From the NCBI GenBank assembly GCA_030425705.1, contig JAUHZU010000013.1, positions 60,720 through 124,719 of the forward strand: DNA of 64,000 bases, written 5' to 3'. Below are positions 18,628-28,653 of this stretch, in pieces. Under the pieces are notes generated by a model that worked only from the letters and a program-made list of their open reading frames with translations, searched no databases and was not told the DNA's origin. The first letter of the stretch is position 1. Each line of letters starts with the position of its first letter. The stretch comes from Phycisphaerae bacterium. Its GTDB lineage: Bacteria; Planctomycetota; Phycisphaerae; Phycisphaerales; Phycisphaeraceae. The position numbers and the translations under genes are program-made.

Positions 18628-18873
18628 TTACTTCTTCTTCTTGGTGACGCGACGCTTGGTCGCCTTCTTCTTGGTGGCCTTCTTGCGAGTGGCCTTCTTC
18701 TTAGTGGCCTTCTTGCGAGTAGCCTTCTTCTTGGTCGCCTTCTTCTTAGTGGCCTTCTTGCGAGTCGCCTTCTTCTTGGTGGCTTTCTTCTTCGTGGCCT
18801 TCTTCTTGGTTGCCTTGCGTTTAGTCGCTTTGCGTTTCGTAGCCTTCTTCTTGGTGGCTTTCTTCTTTGCCAT
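18628..18873 (-). CDS. lysine-rich histone-H1-like DNA-binding protein, 81 aa
   Basis: 81 residues made almost wholly of KKAT/RKAT units (MAKKKATKKKATKRKAT...) and ending TKRRVTKKKK, with no acidic or aromatic residue. This is the composition of the histone H1-like C-terminal tails found in several bacteria (Hc1/AlgP/BpH1 type), which bind DNA non-specifically and condense the nucleoid. AAGGAA lies 8 nt before the ATG at 18873, ruling out the open frame further upstream. A promoter TTGACG-N18-TACATT precedes it. The coding DNA is itself a tandem repeat, so copy number may vary between strains. Confidence 0.85.
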   Translation of the reverse strand: MAKKKATKKKATKRKATKRKATKKKATKKKATKKKATRKKATKKKATKKKATRKKATKKKATRKKATKKKATKRRVTKKKK

Positions 18874-18915
18874 GGCGTAGGTTCCTTGGGGTGAGCGCGG
18901 GTCGGAGCTAAGGAC

Positions 18916-18945
18916 AATGTACCGGCAGATCGTTAACCACGTCAA
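18916..18945 (-). promoter_or_regulatory. probable promoter of the histone-H1-like gene
   Basis: Minus strand TTGACG (18940-18945), 18-nt spacer, TACATT (18916-18921). The predicted transcript start gives a leader of about 35 nt to the ATG at 18873. Confidence 0.55.
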
Positions 18946-19087
18946 CTATAAAAGCGGTACGCGCTGAATCTATCGGCGCACCCGCGCACCGGACTTGAGC
19001 ATTGTTCGCGTCACGCGCGCCGGTGCGCCGGTCGGGCGGACATGGAAGCCGCGCTTGAACCCACCCATCCGCGCGATGCATGCATGT

Positions 19088-19117
19088 AAAAACAGCCCGT
19101 TGCGATCTGCAACGGGC
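19088..19117 (-). terminator. intrinsic terminator of the EF-G2 gene
   Basis: Perfect 9-bp stem (19095-19103 with 19109-19117), 5-nt loop, then TGTTTTTAC on the minus strand (five T at 19088-19092). It lies about 40 nt beyond the stop codon. Confidence 0.8.
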
Positions 19118-19154
19118 CGGTTGGTGCGCGGTTTGCAACAGGGGCGTCGGTCGG

Positions 19155-21242
19155 CTAGTCGTCGCTGTCGTCGTGCTTGTACTCGGCCGCGACCTTGTCC
19201 TGCATGTGCGCGGGCATCGGGTCGTAGTGGCTGAGTTCCATGGTGAACGTGCCTTGCCCGCCGGTTATGCTCTTGAGCTGGTTCTGGTAGTTGGCGACCT
19301 CGCTGAGCGGGACGACCGCGTCGATCAGCGCCATATCGCCTGGCAGCATGTCGGTGCCCTGGATGCGGCCGCGTTTGCCCGCGAGGTCGCCGGTCACATC
19401 GCCCATAAACTGGTTAGGTACCGTCACTTCCAGATGCACCATCGGTTCCAGCAGCGCGGGCCGGGCCTTGCCGATCGCGTCGAAGAACGCGCGTTTGCCG
19501 GCGGTGACGAACGCGATCTCCTTCGAGTCCACCGGGTGGTGTTTGCCGTCGTACACGCTGACGCGGATGTCCTGGAGCGGGAAGCCGGCGATGAAGCCCT
19601 GCTCCGCGCCTTTGCGGACGCCTTTTTCCACCGCGGGGATGAGCCCGTGGGGGATGCTGCCGCCGAACGTGTCGTTGACGAACTCGAACCCGGCACCGCG
19701 CTCCAGCGGCTCGACCCGCAGGTACACCTCGCCGAACTGACCGGCCCCACCGGTCTGCTTCTTGTGGCGGTGGTGGCCCTGGGCCTTGGCCTGGATCGTC
19801 TCCCGGTAGGCGATCTTGGGCGGCTTGGTCTCGACCTCGACGTTGTAGCGGGCCTTGAGCTTCTCCAGGAGCACCCGCAGGTGCAGCTCGCCCAGGCCGT
19901 GGATCACGGTCTCATGGGTCGTCGCGTCGCGGGTGATCTTCAGCGTCGGGTCCTCTTCCTGCATCTTGGCGAAGGCGTCGGCGATCTTCTGCTCGTCGCC
20001 GTGCTTCTTGGGCGTGATCGCCAGGCCCGACATCGGCTCGGGGAGCTGGATCGGCCGGAGGTGCAGGTTGTCCTCGTCGTGGGAGTCGTGCAGGACCGCG
20101 TCGTAGTGGACCTCCTCGACCTTGGCGACCGCGACGATGTCGCCGGGGATGGCGCGGTCGATCTCGATGTGCTCCTTGCCCTGGAGCTTAAAGAGGTGGC
20201 CGACCTTGAACGGCTTCTTCAGCTCGCCCTCGTTGACGTCGTCGATGAACAGCTGCGAGTCGGGGGTGACCGTGCCCTGGTGGACCCGCATGGCCGCCAG
20301 CTTGCCGACGAACGGGTCGACGCGGATGTTGAAGACGTGGGCGATAACGTGCTTGTCGGGGTCGGGCTCGGCGTGGATCTCGTGCTCGAAGTCCGAGCCG
20401 CGGATGAACGGCCGGGGGTTGCCTTCCAGCGGGTTCGGCGCGAGCTTGACCATCACGTCCAGCAGCTCGTCGACCCCCACCGGGTGGTCCGGGTCTTCGT
20501 GCGGGTGGGCGGCGACGAAGCAGACGGGCACCAGGTGCCCCTCGCGGAGCGCCTTTTCGAAGGGGGCGTGCAGCTGTTCGGGCTTGACCTCACCCTGCTC
20601 GAGATACAGCTCCATCAATTCTTCATCGACCTCGACGACCTGATCGATGATGGCGGTGTGGAAGTCGGCGACCGCCCCGAGGTCGCTGTCGCCGTCGGTC
20701 TGGCTGAAACAGTCCACGACGCGCGTTCCGCCCTCGGCCGGGAGGTTGATGGGCAGGCACTGCTTGCCAAACGTCGCCTGGATGGAGTCGAGGAGCGTGG
20801 GCAGGTCGGCGTTGGGCATGTCGATCTTGTTGATGACAATCATGCGGCAGAGCTTGCGCCGGGCGGCGCGCTGCATCATCCGTCGGGTGACGCTCTCGAT
20901 GCCTGCGTTCGCGTCGATGACGACGGCGACGGTCTCGGCGGCGGGGAAGGTGGAGACGGCCTGGCCGGTGAAGTCGGGCGCGCCGGGGGTGTCGATGAGG
21001 TTGATGTGGGTGTCGTGGTAGTCGCAGTGGACGATGGAGGCGTAGAGCGAGTGGCCGTGCTTCTTTTCCTCTTCGGTGAAGTCGGAAACTGTCTGACCCC
21101 GCTCGACCGGGCCGGGCTGCCCGATCATGCCGGCACGGGCGAGGAGGGTCTCGAGCAGCGTCGTCTTCCCGCAGCCGGCGTGGCCGGCCAGGGCGATGTT
21201 GCGGATGTCCTTTGTGGTGTAGGTCGAGGCAATGACAGCCAT
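19155..21242 (-). CDS. elongation factor G-like GTPase, EF-G2 type
   Basis: 695 aa, EF-G length and domain order (GTPase, domain II, III, IV, V). GTPase motifs are GHAGCGKTT (G1), DTPGAPDF (G3) and NKIDMPN (G4). Domain IV holds KKQTGGAGQFGEVYLR and domain V KPRPALLEPMVHLEV-like sequence with RGRIQGTD. G1 and the long switch region (ERGQTVSDFTEEEKKHGHS) resemble EF-G2 paralogues rather than the main translocase, so this is probably a second copy with an uncertain role. Start at the ATG 21242, with AGGGAG about 8 nt upstream; the open frame beyond it is arginine-rich noise. Divergent from the MoxR gene. Confidence 0.87.
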   Translation of the reverse strand: MAVIASTYTTKDIRNIALAGHAGCGKTTLLETLLARAGMIGQPGPVERGQTVSDFTEEEKKHGHSLYASIVHCDYHDTHINLIDTPGAPDFTGQAVSTFPAAETVAVVIDANAGIESVTRRMMQRAARRKLCRMIVINKIDMPNADLPTLLDSIQATFGKQCLPINLPAEGGTRVVDCFSQTDGDSDLGAVADFHTAIIDQVVEVDEELMELYLEQGEVKPEQLHAPFEKALREGHLVPVCFVAAHPHEDPDHPVGVDELLDVMVKLAPNPLEGNPRPFIRGSDFEHEIHAEPDPDKHVIAHVFNIRVDPFVGKLAAMRVHQGTVTPDSQLFIDDVNEGELKKPFKVGHLFKLQGKEHIEIDRAIPGDIVAVAKVEEVHYDAVLHDSHDEDNLHLRPIQLPEPMSGLAITPKKHGDEQKIADAFAKMQEEDPTLKITRDATTHETVIHGLGELHLRVLLEKLKARYNVEVETKPPKIAYRETIQAKAQGHHRHKKQTGGAGQFGEVYLRVEPLERGAGFEFVNDTFGGSIPHGLIPAVEKGVRKGAEQGFIAGFPLQDIRVSVYDGKHHPVDSKEIAFVTAGKRAFFDAIGKARPALLEPMVHLEVTVPNQFMGDVTGDLAGKRGRIQGTDMLPGDMALIDAVVPLSEVANYQNQLKSITGGQGTFTMELSHYDPMPAHMQDKVAAEYKHDDSDD

Positions 21243-21584
21243 CGGAGACGCTCCCTTCGGTTCGGGTTGTCGCCGACGCCTGGTAGATGGGTGTGGCAGG
21301 CCGCGTCGGCATGGCCGCCGGGTCCAACGATAACACGCTGGTCGGGCAAGGGCTACGGTTTTTCGCGGCCGGTGGACCCCCGGTGCGTAACCGGGGTCCG
21401 GGCCGGCGTGAATCCGGAGGGCGGCTCTGTGCGCCGGGCCCGCCAACGGGTATCGTGGTCGGCTGTAACGGTGCAGTTTCTGCAGCGTCGCGGATAGGTG
21501 AGGCCAGCCGCACCCCGGCCCCGCCCCTCACGTACCCGTCTATATAGATAGACCCGCCCGGTCGACCCCGTTCAGGAGCAGCCC
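21243..21584. other. 342-bp divergent intergenic region between EF-G2 and moxR-like genes
   Basis: No gene seen. It contains a hairpin with a bulged C (21375-21384 with 21390-21398) and an AT island TCTATATAGATAGA around 21539-21552. TATATA at 21541-21546 lies 38 nt before the GTG of the MoxR gene and is a possible -10. No clear -35 or regulator site. Confidence 0.4.
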
Positions 21585-22628
21585 GTGACCCAGCCCGCAA
21601 CCCCTTCCCCGGCCGGCAACCCCCCTCAGGACCTCCAGAACGCCGAAATGCTCGTCGCCGCCTACGACCGGGCCCGGCACGAGTTGTCCAAGGTCATCGT
21701 CGGGCAGGAAGACGTCATCGAGCAGCTCATGATCGCTGTCCTCGCCCGCGGGCACTGCCTGCTCGAGGGCGTGCCCGGGCTGGCCAAGACGCTGATGGTC
21801 AGCTCCCTGGCGCAGGCGATGGACCTGAGCTTCCGGCGGATCCAGTTCACCCCCGACCTGATGCCCGCCGACATCACCGGCACGGACATCATCCAGGAAG
21901 ACCCGACTACCGGCCACCGCCAGCTCATCTTTGAGAAGGGCCCGATCTTCTCGCAGATGATCCTCGCCGACGAGATCAACCGGACCCCCCCCAAGACACA
22001 GGCCGCCCTGCTCGAAGCCATGCAGGAGCACAGCGTCACGGTCGGCGGCAAGACGTACCGGCTGGATGAGCCGTTCTTCGTCCTCGCCACGATGAACCCC
22101 ATCGAGCAGGAGGGCACCTACCCGCTGCCCGAGGCGCAGCGCGACCGGTTCCTGTTCCTGGTCAAGGTGGACTACCCCGACCGGGCGCAGGAGCGGCAGA
22201 TCATCCAGCAGACGACCGGCACATTCGCCGGGCAGATCACCCCGGTCCTGACCGGCGAGCAGATCATCGCGTGCCAGGAGACGGTGCGGAAGGTGCCGGT
22301 GCCCGACCACGTGCTGGACCTGGTGCTGGACCTGGTGCGGACCAGCCGGCCGACCGAGCCGGACGCGCCCAAGTGGGTCAAGGAGTTTGTCGAGTGGGGC
22401 CCGGGCCCGCGGGCGTGCCAGCACCTGGTGCTGTCGGCGAAGGTGCGGGCGCTGCTCAACAAGCGGACGCACGTCACCGCCGACGACATCTTCGCGCTGG
22501 CCCTGCCGGTGATGCGCCACCGCCTGGTCCCGACCTTTGCCGCCGAAGCCGAGGGCATCACGGTCGACCACCTGGTGACCAAGCTGATAGACGTCGCCAA
22601 GCAGCAGGCCCCGGCGAAGGTGATGTAG
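21585..22628 (+). CDS. MoxR-family AAA+ ATPase
   Basis: 347 aa. MoxR ATPases act as chaperones that insert cofactors or activate VWA-domain partners. Walker A-like [10 protein letters not shown], Walker [24 protein letters not shown], sensor 1 [21 protein letters not shown], and the C-terminal lid [15 protein letters not shown] with [15 protein letters not shown] are all family-typical. It starts at GTG 21585 with AGGAG 6 nt upstream. First gene of a train that continues with DUF58, BatA-like, VWA and DUF4175 genes, the standard partners of MoxR. Confidence 0.95.
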   Translation: MTQPATPSPAGNPPQDLQNAEMLVAAYDRARHELSKVIVGQEDVIEQLMIAVLARGHCLLEGVPGLAKTLMVSSLAQAMDLSFRRIQFTPDLMPADITGTDIIQEDPTTGHRQLIFEKGPIFSQMILADEINRTPPKTQAALLEAMQEHSVTVGGKTYRLDEPFFVLATMNPIEQEGTYPLPEAQRDRFLFLVKVDYPDRAQERQIIQQTTGTFAGQITPVLTGEQIIACQETVRKVPVPDHVLDLVLDLVRTSRPTEPDAPKWVKEFVEWGPGPRACQHLVLSAKVRALLNKRTHVTADDIFALALPVMRHRLVPTFAAEAEGITVDHLVTKLIDVAKQQAPAKVM

Positions 22629-22640
22629 ACCGGGTGCTAG

Positions 22641-22775
22641 GTCTGGGGTCTCGGGTTTCGGGCCGAGACGACGCCCCATCATGATCAGCACCACCCCGTC
22701 GGCTGTTCCGTCATCGTTGTGAAGCTTCTGGTTTTAGTGCCCATCCTGACACCCGAAACCCCAGACCCGAAACCC
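22641..22775. repeat. G-rich inverted repeat in front of the DUF58 gene
   Basis: GTCTGGGGTCTCGGGT (22641-22656) pairs with ACCCGAAACCCCAGAC (22751-22766) at 15 of 16 positions across a 94-nt loop. Each arm also carries an extra GGGTTTCGG-type unit. The right arm ends 7 nt before the DUF58 ATG, so the repeat forms most of that gene's leader. Confidence 0.6.
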
Positions 22776-22782
22776 GCTCCGC

Positions 22783-23712
22783 ATGCCCCTCACCGACACC
22801 CTCACCCCTGCGGACCTCAAGCAGTTCGGCAACCTGCCGCTGCTCGCGCGGACCGTCGTCGAGGGGCTGAACACCGGCGTCCACCGATCGCCGGACAAGG
22901 GCGCTTCCGTCGAGTTCAAGCAGCACCGGCCGTATGTCCCGGGCGACGACCTGCGCAACCTGGACTGGAAGGTGTTCGCCAAGTCCGACCGGTTCTACAT
23001 CCGCGAGTACGAGGAGGAGACCAACCTCCGGGCGACGATCCTGCTGGACCACTCCGGGTCGATGCGCTACGAGTCGCAGTCGCCGGGCCCGAAGACCTAC
23101 ACGATCAGCAAGCACAACTACGCGGTCCGCCTTGCGGCGTGCCTGTCGTACCTGATCATCAAGCAGGGCGACGCCGCCGGGCTCATGACCTTTGATACGG
23201 AGGTCACCGGCTACATCCCACCGCGCGGCAAGCCCGGGCACGTCGGCGTGCTGCTCGACGAGATGGCCCGCAAGGCGCCCGGCGGCGAGACCGACCTGGG
23301 CAAGGTGCTCCGCGACGCTTCGCCGAAAATCAAACGCCGCGGGATGGTCATCCTCATCAGCGACTGCTTCGGCGACGTCACGCAGACGCTCCGCGGCCTG
23401 GCCCACTTCGGCCGATCGGCCCACGACATCCTCATCTTCCAGGTCTGGGACCGCGACGAGCTGGACTTCCCGTTCAAACGCTGGCACCGGTTCGACTCGC
23501 TGGAGAACCCCAACGACCGGCACCTGCTCGACCCGGCGCAGCTCCGCAAGGCCTACCTGGAGAAGCTCGACGAGTTCCAGCGGCAACTCCTGGCCGGCTG
23601 CCGTAAACGCCGGATCGACCTGGTGCCCGTCGTGACCGACCAGCCCTACGCCGAGGCCCTGGCGGCGTACCTCGCGCACCGGCAGTACCGCGGCAAGGGG
23701 GGCAGGGGATGA
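22783..23712 (+). CDS. DUF58 domain protein with VWA-like fold
   Basis: 309 aa. It has the DUF58 signature VEFKQHRPYVPGDDLRNLDW and a degenerate VWA/MIDAS site in ILLDHSGSMRY, then LMTFDTEV and ILISDCFGD. No membrane helix. DUF58 proteins accompany MoxR ATPases and are thought to be their substrates or adaptors. The stop codon overlaps the next ATG as ATGA (23709-23712), a sign of translational coupling with the BatA-like gene. Confidence 0.92.
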   Translation: MPLTDTLTPADLKQFGNLPLLARTVVEGLNTGVHRSPDKGASVEFKQHRPYVPGDDLRNLDWKVFAKSDRFYIREYEEETNLRATILLDHSGSMRYESQSPGPKTYTISKHNYAVRLAACLSYLIIKQGDAAGLMTFDTEVTGYIPPRGKPGHVGVLLDEMARKAPGGETDLGKVLRDASPKIKRRGMVILISDCFGDVTQTLRGLAHFGRSAHDILIFQVWDRDELDFPFKRWHRFDSLENPNDRHLLDPAQLRKAYLEKLDEFQRQLLAGCRKRRIDLVPVVTDQPYAEALAAYLAHRQYRGKGGRG

Positions 23713-25874
23713 CCTTCCTTAACTTCGCGTTGCTGGGCGGGGCGTTGGCGCTGGCGGTGCCGCTGGCGATCCATCTGCTCAGCAAGAGCCGGTTCCGCCG
23801 GGTCGACTGGGCGGCGATGTTCCTGCTCGAGCAGGTGCTGCACCAGAACCGCAAACGCGTCCGGCTGGAACAGCTCATTATGCTGCTGATCCGCTGCTCG
23901 ATCCCCGTGCTGCTCGCGCTGGCGATGGCGCAGCCGGTGCTCAACGGGTGGCAGGCGCTGGTCGGCAACGCGAAGGGGTCGTCGCTGGTCCTGCTGGACG
24001 CCAGCTACTCGATGCAGGCCCGCGACCCGGGTGCGGCCGGTGCAAACGGTGCCGCGGGCACCCGGTACGACCGGGCCCGGCGCGAGACCCAGTTGCTGCT
24101 TAATGCGATGCCCGGCGGGTCGGAGGCGTCGGTCGTGCGCATCGGCGGGGGCGACTACCCCCTGACCGAGACCCCGACCACCCAGGCCGAGCAGCTCGCG
24201 CGTCGGCTCGACGATACGGCCGCGTCGCTGGGCACGGCCGACAGCACCCGCTCGCTGCGGCGGGGGGTCGAAGCGCTCGGCGAAGCCGACACGGTCAAGC
24301 GTGACCTGGTCCTCGTCAGCGATTTTCAGCGCATCAACTGGGCAGACCCCGGCGGGGCCGAGCGCCGCCGGCTGACGGAGCTGCTGGATGACCTCGAGGT
24401 GCGCCCGAGCGTGACGCTGATGCCCGTGGGGACGGAGGCCGGCCGCAACATCGCGGTGCAGTCGGTCGCGCTGTCCAGCGACTCGGTCGGCGTGGGCCAG
24501 CGGGTGCGGATCAAGGCGACGCTTCGGAACACCGGCCCGCTCGATTCGCCCGACACGCCGGTACGGCTGATCGTCAACGGCGCGGAGGTCGAGCAGCAGC
24601 GCATCGCGGTGCAGGCCGGCGAGTCGGCGGACGTGGTGTTCTTCCACCGCTTCGACCAGGGCGGGGGCCAGACGCTCGAGGTCGCGACGGCAGGTGACGT
24701 GCTCGCAGCCGACGATGTGTACCGTGTGGCGGTCGAGGTGCTGGAAGACCTGCCGGTGCTGCTGGTGACCGGCGACCGGGGGCACCGTTTTCCGGAGAAC
24801 GAGACGGACTTCCTGGAGCTGGCGTTGCAGCCGTTCGCGGCGGTGCCCGATGCGCCGCTGGCGGACCTGGTGCGGACGCAGACGATCGAGCCGGGCGCGC
24901 TCAACGCGCAGTCGCTTTCGGGCATGCGTGTGGTGGTGCTGGCGAACGTGGCCCGGCTCAGCGAGCCGCAGGTGATCGCGCTCCGCGTTTTTGTGCAGGG
25001 CGGCGGGGGGCTGTTGATCTTCCCGGGTGACAAGACCGACGCGGCGTGGATGAACGAGCACCTGGCCGACCTCGCCCCCGCGACGCTGGACGGGCTGTCG
25101 GGTGTGGGCCTGGATTTTGCCAGCCCCGCGGCGCTGCTGGACCAGCGGCATGAGCACCCGGCGTTGGCGTTGTGGAACGACCCGGCCAACGGCTCGCTCG
25201 CCGAGGGCGAGGTCCGGGTCTGGTACCAGCTCGGCACGCGCAGCGACAGCGAGACCCTCGCCCGCCTCTCGACCGGCCACACGCTATTGGCCGAGCGCCG
25301 CGTCGGCGAGGGCACGGTCCTGCTCTGCGCGACCGCCTGCGACGCGGGCTGGTCCAACCTGCCGGCCCGGGCGTTCTACCTCCCGTTGATGCAGCGGCTG
25401 ACCACCTACGCCGCGACACGCTCGACCCCGCCCCGCACCGTCGAGCTCGGCCGACCGATGCTCGCGCAGCTCGACGCGGTGCCGGCAAACGGGGCCGCCC
25501 AGTGGGTCCTGCCCGACGGGTCGCGGGTGACCCGCCCGGTCGAGGACCGTGGTGGACGGGCCGTCAGCGAGCTGCGCGACATGACCCAGCCCGGGTACTA
25601 CCGGCTGCTGCGTTCGGGGCGCGAGCCGATGCTGTTTGCGAGCAACGCGCCGCGTGACGAGTCGGACCTGGACGCGCTCGGCCCGGACGAACTGGCCGAG
25701 TTGGCCGAGCAGATCGGTGCCGAGGTCGTCGCGGATGCACAGCAGTACGCCGCATTGGACCAGACCCGCCGGCACGGCACGCCTGTCTGGCACTGGGTCT
25801 GGGTCGGGCTCTTGACGCTGCTGTTCGGCGAGCTGTTCTTGCAGCAGTGGTTCGGGAAGGGGGCCGGGCGATGA
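23709..25874 (+). CDS. BatA-type membrane protein with VWA domain
   Basis: 721 aa. An N-terminal BatA/aerotolerance-type double helix (residues 1-80; ALLGGALALAVPLAIHLLS, RRVDWAAMFLLEQV, QLIMLLIRCSIPVLLALAMA) precedes a VWA domain with MIDAS LLDASYSMQ. The middle (~250-400) looks like a CARDB/Ig-type domain. The region ~400-560 resembles a class I glutamine-amidotransferase-like fold seen in these planctomycete proteins, with no catalytic Cys. A C-terminal helix WVWVGLLTLLFGELFL anchors it again. Overlaps the genes on both sides by 4 nt. Structural partner of MoxR by context; the function is inferred. Confidence 0.87.
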   Translation: MTFLNFALLGGALALAVPLAIHLLSKSRFRRVDWAAMFLLEQVLHQNRKRVRLEQLIMLLIRCSIPVLLALAMAQPVLNGWQALVGNAKGSSLVLLDASYSMQARDPGAAGANGAAGTRYDRARRETQLLLNAMPGGSEASVVRIGGGDYPLTETPTTQAEQLARRLDDTAASLGTADSTRSLRRGVEALGEADTVKRDLVLVSDFQRINWADPGGAERRRLTELLDDLEVRPSVTLMPVGTEAGRNIAVQSVALSSDSVGVGQRVRIKATLRNTGPLDSPDTPVRLIVNGAEVEQQRIAVQAGESADVVFFHRFDQGGGQTLEVATAGDVLAADDVYRVAVEVLEDLPVLLVTGDRGHRFPENETDFLELALQPFAAVPDAPLADLVRTQTIEPGALNAQSLSGMRVVVLANVARLSEPQVIALRVFVQGGGGLLIFPGDKTDAAWMNEHLADLAPATLDGLSGVGLDFASPAALLDQRHEHPALALWNDPANGSLAEGEVRVWYQLGTRSDSETLARLSTGHTLLAERRVGEGTVLLCATACDAGWSNLPARAFYLPLMQRLTTYAATRSTPPRTVELGRPMLAQLDAVPANGAAQWVLPDGSRVTRPVEDRGGRAVSELRDMTQPGYYRLLRSGREPMLFASNAPRDESDLDALGPDELAELAEQIGAEVVADAQQYAALDQTRRHGTPVWHWVWVGLLTLLFGELFLQQWFGKGAGR

Positions 25875-28600
25875 CCGAACTGCGTTTTGCCGGCACCTGG
25901 CCGCTGTGGCTGGTGATCAGCGTGACGCTGCTCGCGGCGCTCGCGGCGTTTGTGCTGTACCGCCGGGAGCTGAGGCGCGGGTGGATGGGCTGGCTGCTGC
26001 CGACGCTGCGGGCGCTGGCCATCGCGCTGGTGGTGATGATGCTCGCCGGGCCCGAACTGGTGCACACGACCGGCGAGTCCCATCGCGGGCAGCTGCTCGT
26101 GCTGGTGGACGGCTCGATGAGCATGGGCGTGCGTGACGAGCAGATGCCCCTGGGCGAGAAGCTGCTCGCGGCGCGACGGCTGGGGTTGACGGACCTAAAA
26201 GGCATCGACACGTCGCTCGCCGAAGCGGCGCAGCGGCTGGACAGCGCGGCGGCCGCCGCGCTCGATGCCGCGGCGATCGAGCAGGACCCGCCCGGTGCCG
26301 CCGCGCGGGTCGCCGCGCTGGCCGAGCAAGCCGCCGACACCGTGGCCGACACCGACGCCGCGTTGGCCGACCAGGTGCGCAACGACGCGGCCGCCCCCGC
26401 GCAGGCGATCAGCCGCGCCGCGGGCGGCCAGGATGCCGACCACGTCGCCCGCGACCTCGCCCGCCTGGCCGACGGGCTGTACGCGATGTCGCTCCAGCTC
26501 AGCCAGCGGTTCGAGGACCAGTTGGCGCAGCAGGGGGGCGGCAACGCCGCGGTAGACGAGGCCATCGCCGAGTTTGACGCGCTCACCCGCTGGGAACGCG
26601 CTCAGACGCTGCTGCTGGACCTGGACCGCGGGGTGCTCCCCGGCCTGACCGAGGAGCTGGACGTCGAGCTGGTGATGCTGCACGGCGGGGAGGGCCGGGC
26701 CGTCTGGTCGAGCGCCGACCGCGGCGCGTTGCCTTCGGCGTTTGATGCGACACCGGATGCGGGCGGGACGGACCTGTCGACCGAGTTGCTCGCGGCGCTG
26801 GACCGGGCCGCGGCGGACGACCGGCTGGCCGCGGTGCTCGTGACCGATGGCCGGCAGAACCAGGGGGTCGCGCTCTCTGCGGCGGCGGAGCAGGCGCGGA
26901 CGCGCGGCGCGGCGGTGCACAGTCTCGCGCTGGGATCGACCCGTGCGCCCCACGACCTGGCGGTCGTCGATATCGAGCACCCGCCGAGTGTGTTCCCCGA
27001 CGACCGGGTGAGCGGCTCGGTGACGCTCGTCGATGCGATGGCCCCCGGCCAGCCGTACACGCTGCAGGTCGTCGCCGGCGAGGAGGTGCTGTGGGAGGCG
27101 CAGCAGGTGACTGTCGGCGACGGGCAGGTGCGGCGGGTCGCGTTTGATTTCCCGATCCAGGCCGCCGCCGACCGCGCGATGGGTGAGGCGGCCGAGGGAC
27201 TGACCGTGAACCAGCTCGCGGTGCCCATGCAGGTGCGTTTGCTCGGGCTCGAAGGCGACAAGGAGCCCGGCAACGACGCGCTGGACTTCCAGGTCCGCGC
27301 GTTGATCGGCCAGCGGAAGATGCTCATCCTCGCGGGCCGGCCGCGCTGGGAGATGCGATACATCGACGCGATGTTCTCCCGCGACCCGCGCTGGGAGGTC
27401 ACGACCCTGATGGACCTCTCCAACAGCGGCGCTTTGCCCCGGTCGGACGAGGACGGCGCGGATGCGTTCCCCGCGACGAGGGAGCACCTGTTCAGCTACG
27501 ACATCGTGGTGATGGGCGAGGTCCCGCCCGGCGTGCTGAACGACCGGGAGCTGGCCTGGCTCTACGCGTTTGTGGCCGACCGCGCGGGCGGCATGGTGGT
27601 GATCGACGGCCGGCGGGGCCACCTGGCACGCTTCGCCGAGACGGACCTGGGTCCGCTGCTGCCCAGGCGCCGCGCCGAGCGCGGCCGGCGCGCTCAGGCC
27701 TTGATGCTCACCGCCGAGGGTGCCCGCGCCCCTGCGTTGCGCTTAGAGCCCAGCGACGGCGCGAACCACGCCGCGTGGGGCCGGCTGCTGCCGCCGAGCT
27801 ACCTCGCGCCGATCGATGTCGTGCCGGGCGCCGACACCGTGCTCGTCGAGGCGGGCGTCGGGCGTGACGGTGAAGAGCGTTGGCCGGTCGTATTGACCCG
27901 GCGGGTCGGCGCGGGCTGGGTCTGGTACAGCGCGATGGACGAGACCTGGCGCTGGCGACGGGACTTCGAGTCGCTCTACCAGGAGCGGTACTGGCACCAA
28001 CTCACCAACCGCGTGGTCGAACCGCTGTACGCCGCGGAGGACGCGTATGTCTCGCTGGGCGTCGACCAGGTGCAGGTTCAGTCGGGGCAGGCCCTGCCCG
28101 TCCGCGCACGGATCCGCGATGCACAGGGCCGGCCGCGCACCTCGGCCGAGGCGGTCGCACACCTAACCAACATGCGGGGCGAGCGCGTCGCGCAGGTCGC
28201 GCTCTCGCCCGACGCCGGCGAGGGCGGGCGCTTTACCGGCGACGTCGTCGCCGACCTTCCGCCGGGCGTCTACGAGGTCGGCATCAGCGTTGCGGGCGTT
28301 TCCGAAGCGGACCTGTTGGCAAAGACTTTGATCACCGTGCGCGGCGGCGACGAGGTGATCGGCGAACTGGCGGACCTTACGGTCAACCTCGACCTACTGG
28401 CCCAGGCGGCGAACGCGACCGGCGGGCAGGTCCTCCGCGAACACCAGGCCGACCGGCTGAAAGAACTGGTCGACGGGCTGAGTTTTTCGGACCAGGAGCA
28501 GACCGTCAGCAAGCTCTGGCAGGGCTGGCCGTGGTTCGGCGCGGTCGTGGTGCTGCTCGGAACCGAGCTGCTGCTGCGGCGTCGGATCGGGATGATCTAG
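25871..28600 (+). CDS. VWA-domain membrane protein of the MoxR cluster
   Basis: 909 aa. Two N-terminal helices ([34 protein letters not shown]), then a [18 protein letters not shown] helical insert rich in Ala/Gln/Asp (~115-250) splits the VWA domain, which resumes at [13 protein letters not shown]. The rest contains Ig-like strands, a glutamine-amidotransferase-like segment ([16 protein letters not shown]) and a C-terminal helix [15 protein letters not shown]. It starts at ATG 25871, overlapping the BatA-like stop by 4 nt. It probably forms a membrane complex with that protein; the ligand is unknown. Confidence 0.85.
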   Translation: MTELRFAGTWPLWLVISVTLLAALAAFVLYRRELRRGWMGWLLPTLRALAIALVVMMLAGPELVHTTGESHRGQLLVLVDGSMSMGVRDEQMPLGEKLLAARRLGLTDLKGIDTSLAEAAQRLDSAAAAALDAAAIEQDPPGAAARVAALAEQAADTVADTDAALADQVRNDAAAPAQAISRAAGGQDADHVARDLARLADGLYAMSLQLSQRFEDQLAQQGGGNAAVDEAIAEFDALTRWERAQTLLLDLDRGVLPGLTEELDVELVMLHGGEGRAVWSSADRGALPSAFDATPDAGGTDLSTELLAALDRAAADDRLAAVLVTDGRQNQGVALSAAAEQARTRGAAVHSLALGSTRAPHDLAVVDIEHPPSVFPDDRVSGSVTLVDAMAPGQPYTLQVVAGEEVLWEAQQVTVGDGQVRRVAFDFPIQAAADRAMGEAAEGLTVNQLAVPMQVRLLGLEGDKEPGNDALDFQVRALIGQRKMLILAGRPRWEMRYIDAMFSRDPRWEVTTLMDLSNSGALPRSDEDGADAFPATREHLFSYDIVVMGEVPPGVLNDRELAWLYAFVADRAGGMVVIDGRRGHLARFAETDLGPLLPRRRAERGRRAQALMLTAEGARAPALRLEPSDGANHAAWGRLLPPSYLAPIDVVPGADTVLVEAGVGRDGEERWPVVLTRRVGAGWVWYSAMDETWRWRRDFESLYQERYWHQLTNRVVEPLYAAEDAYVSLGVDQVQVQSGQALPVRARIRDAQGRPRTSAEAVAHLTNMRGERVAQVALSPDAGEGGRFTGDVVADLPPGVYEVGISVAGVSEADLLAKTLITVRGGDEVIGELADLTVNLDLLAQAANATGGQVLREHQADRLKELVDGLSFSDQEQTVSKLWQGWPWFGAVVVLLGTELLLRRRIGMI

Positions 28601-28653
28601 CGATGATGTATGCCGGGTGGCCCGCCTATGGGTGCACCCACGGGAGACACGAC

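Noticed and set aside
18641..18880. VAFFLVAFL-type repeat frame on the plus strand
   Set aside because: Antisense of the KKAT repeats; no ribosome site. The lysine-rich strand has promoter and Shine-Dalgarno.
27880..28653. N-terminal extension of the DUF4175 frame into the VWA gene
   Set aside because: Overlaps a real gene by 720 nt and reads as Arg/Gly noise; a ribosome site supports ATG 28654.
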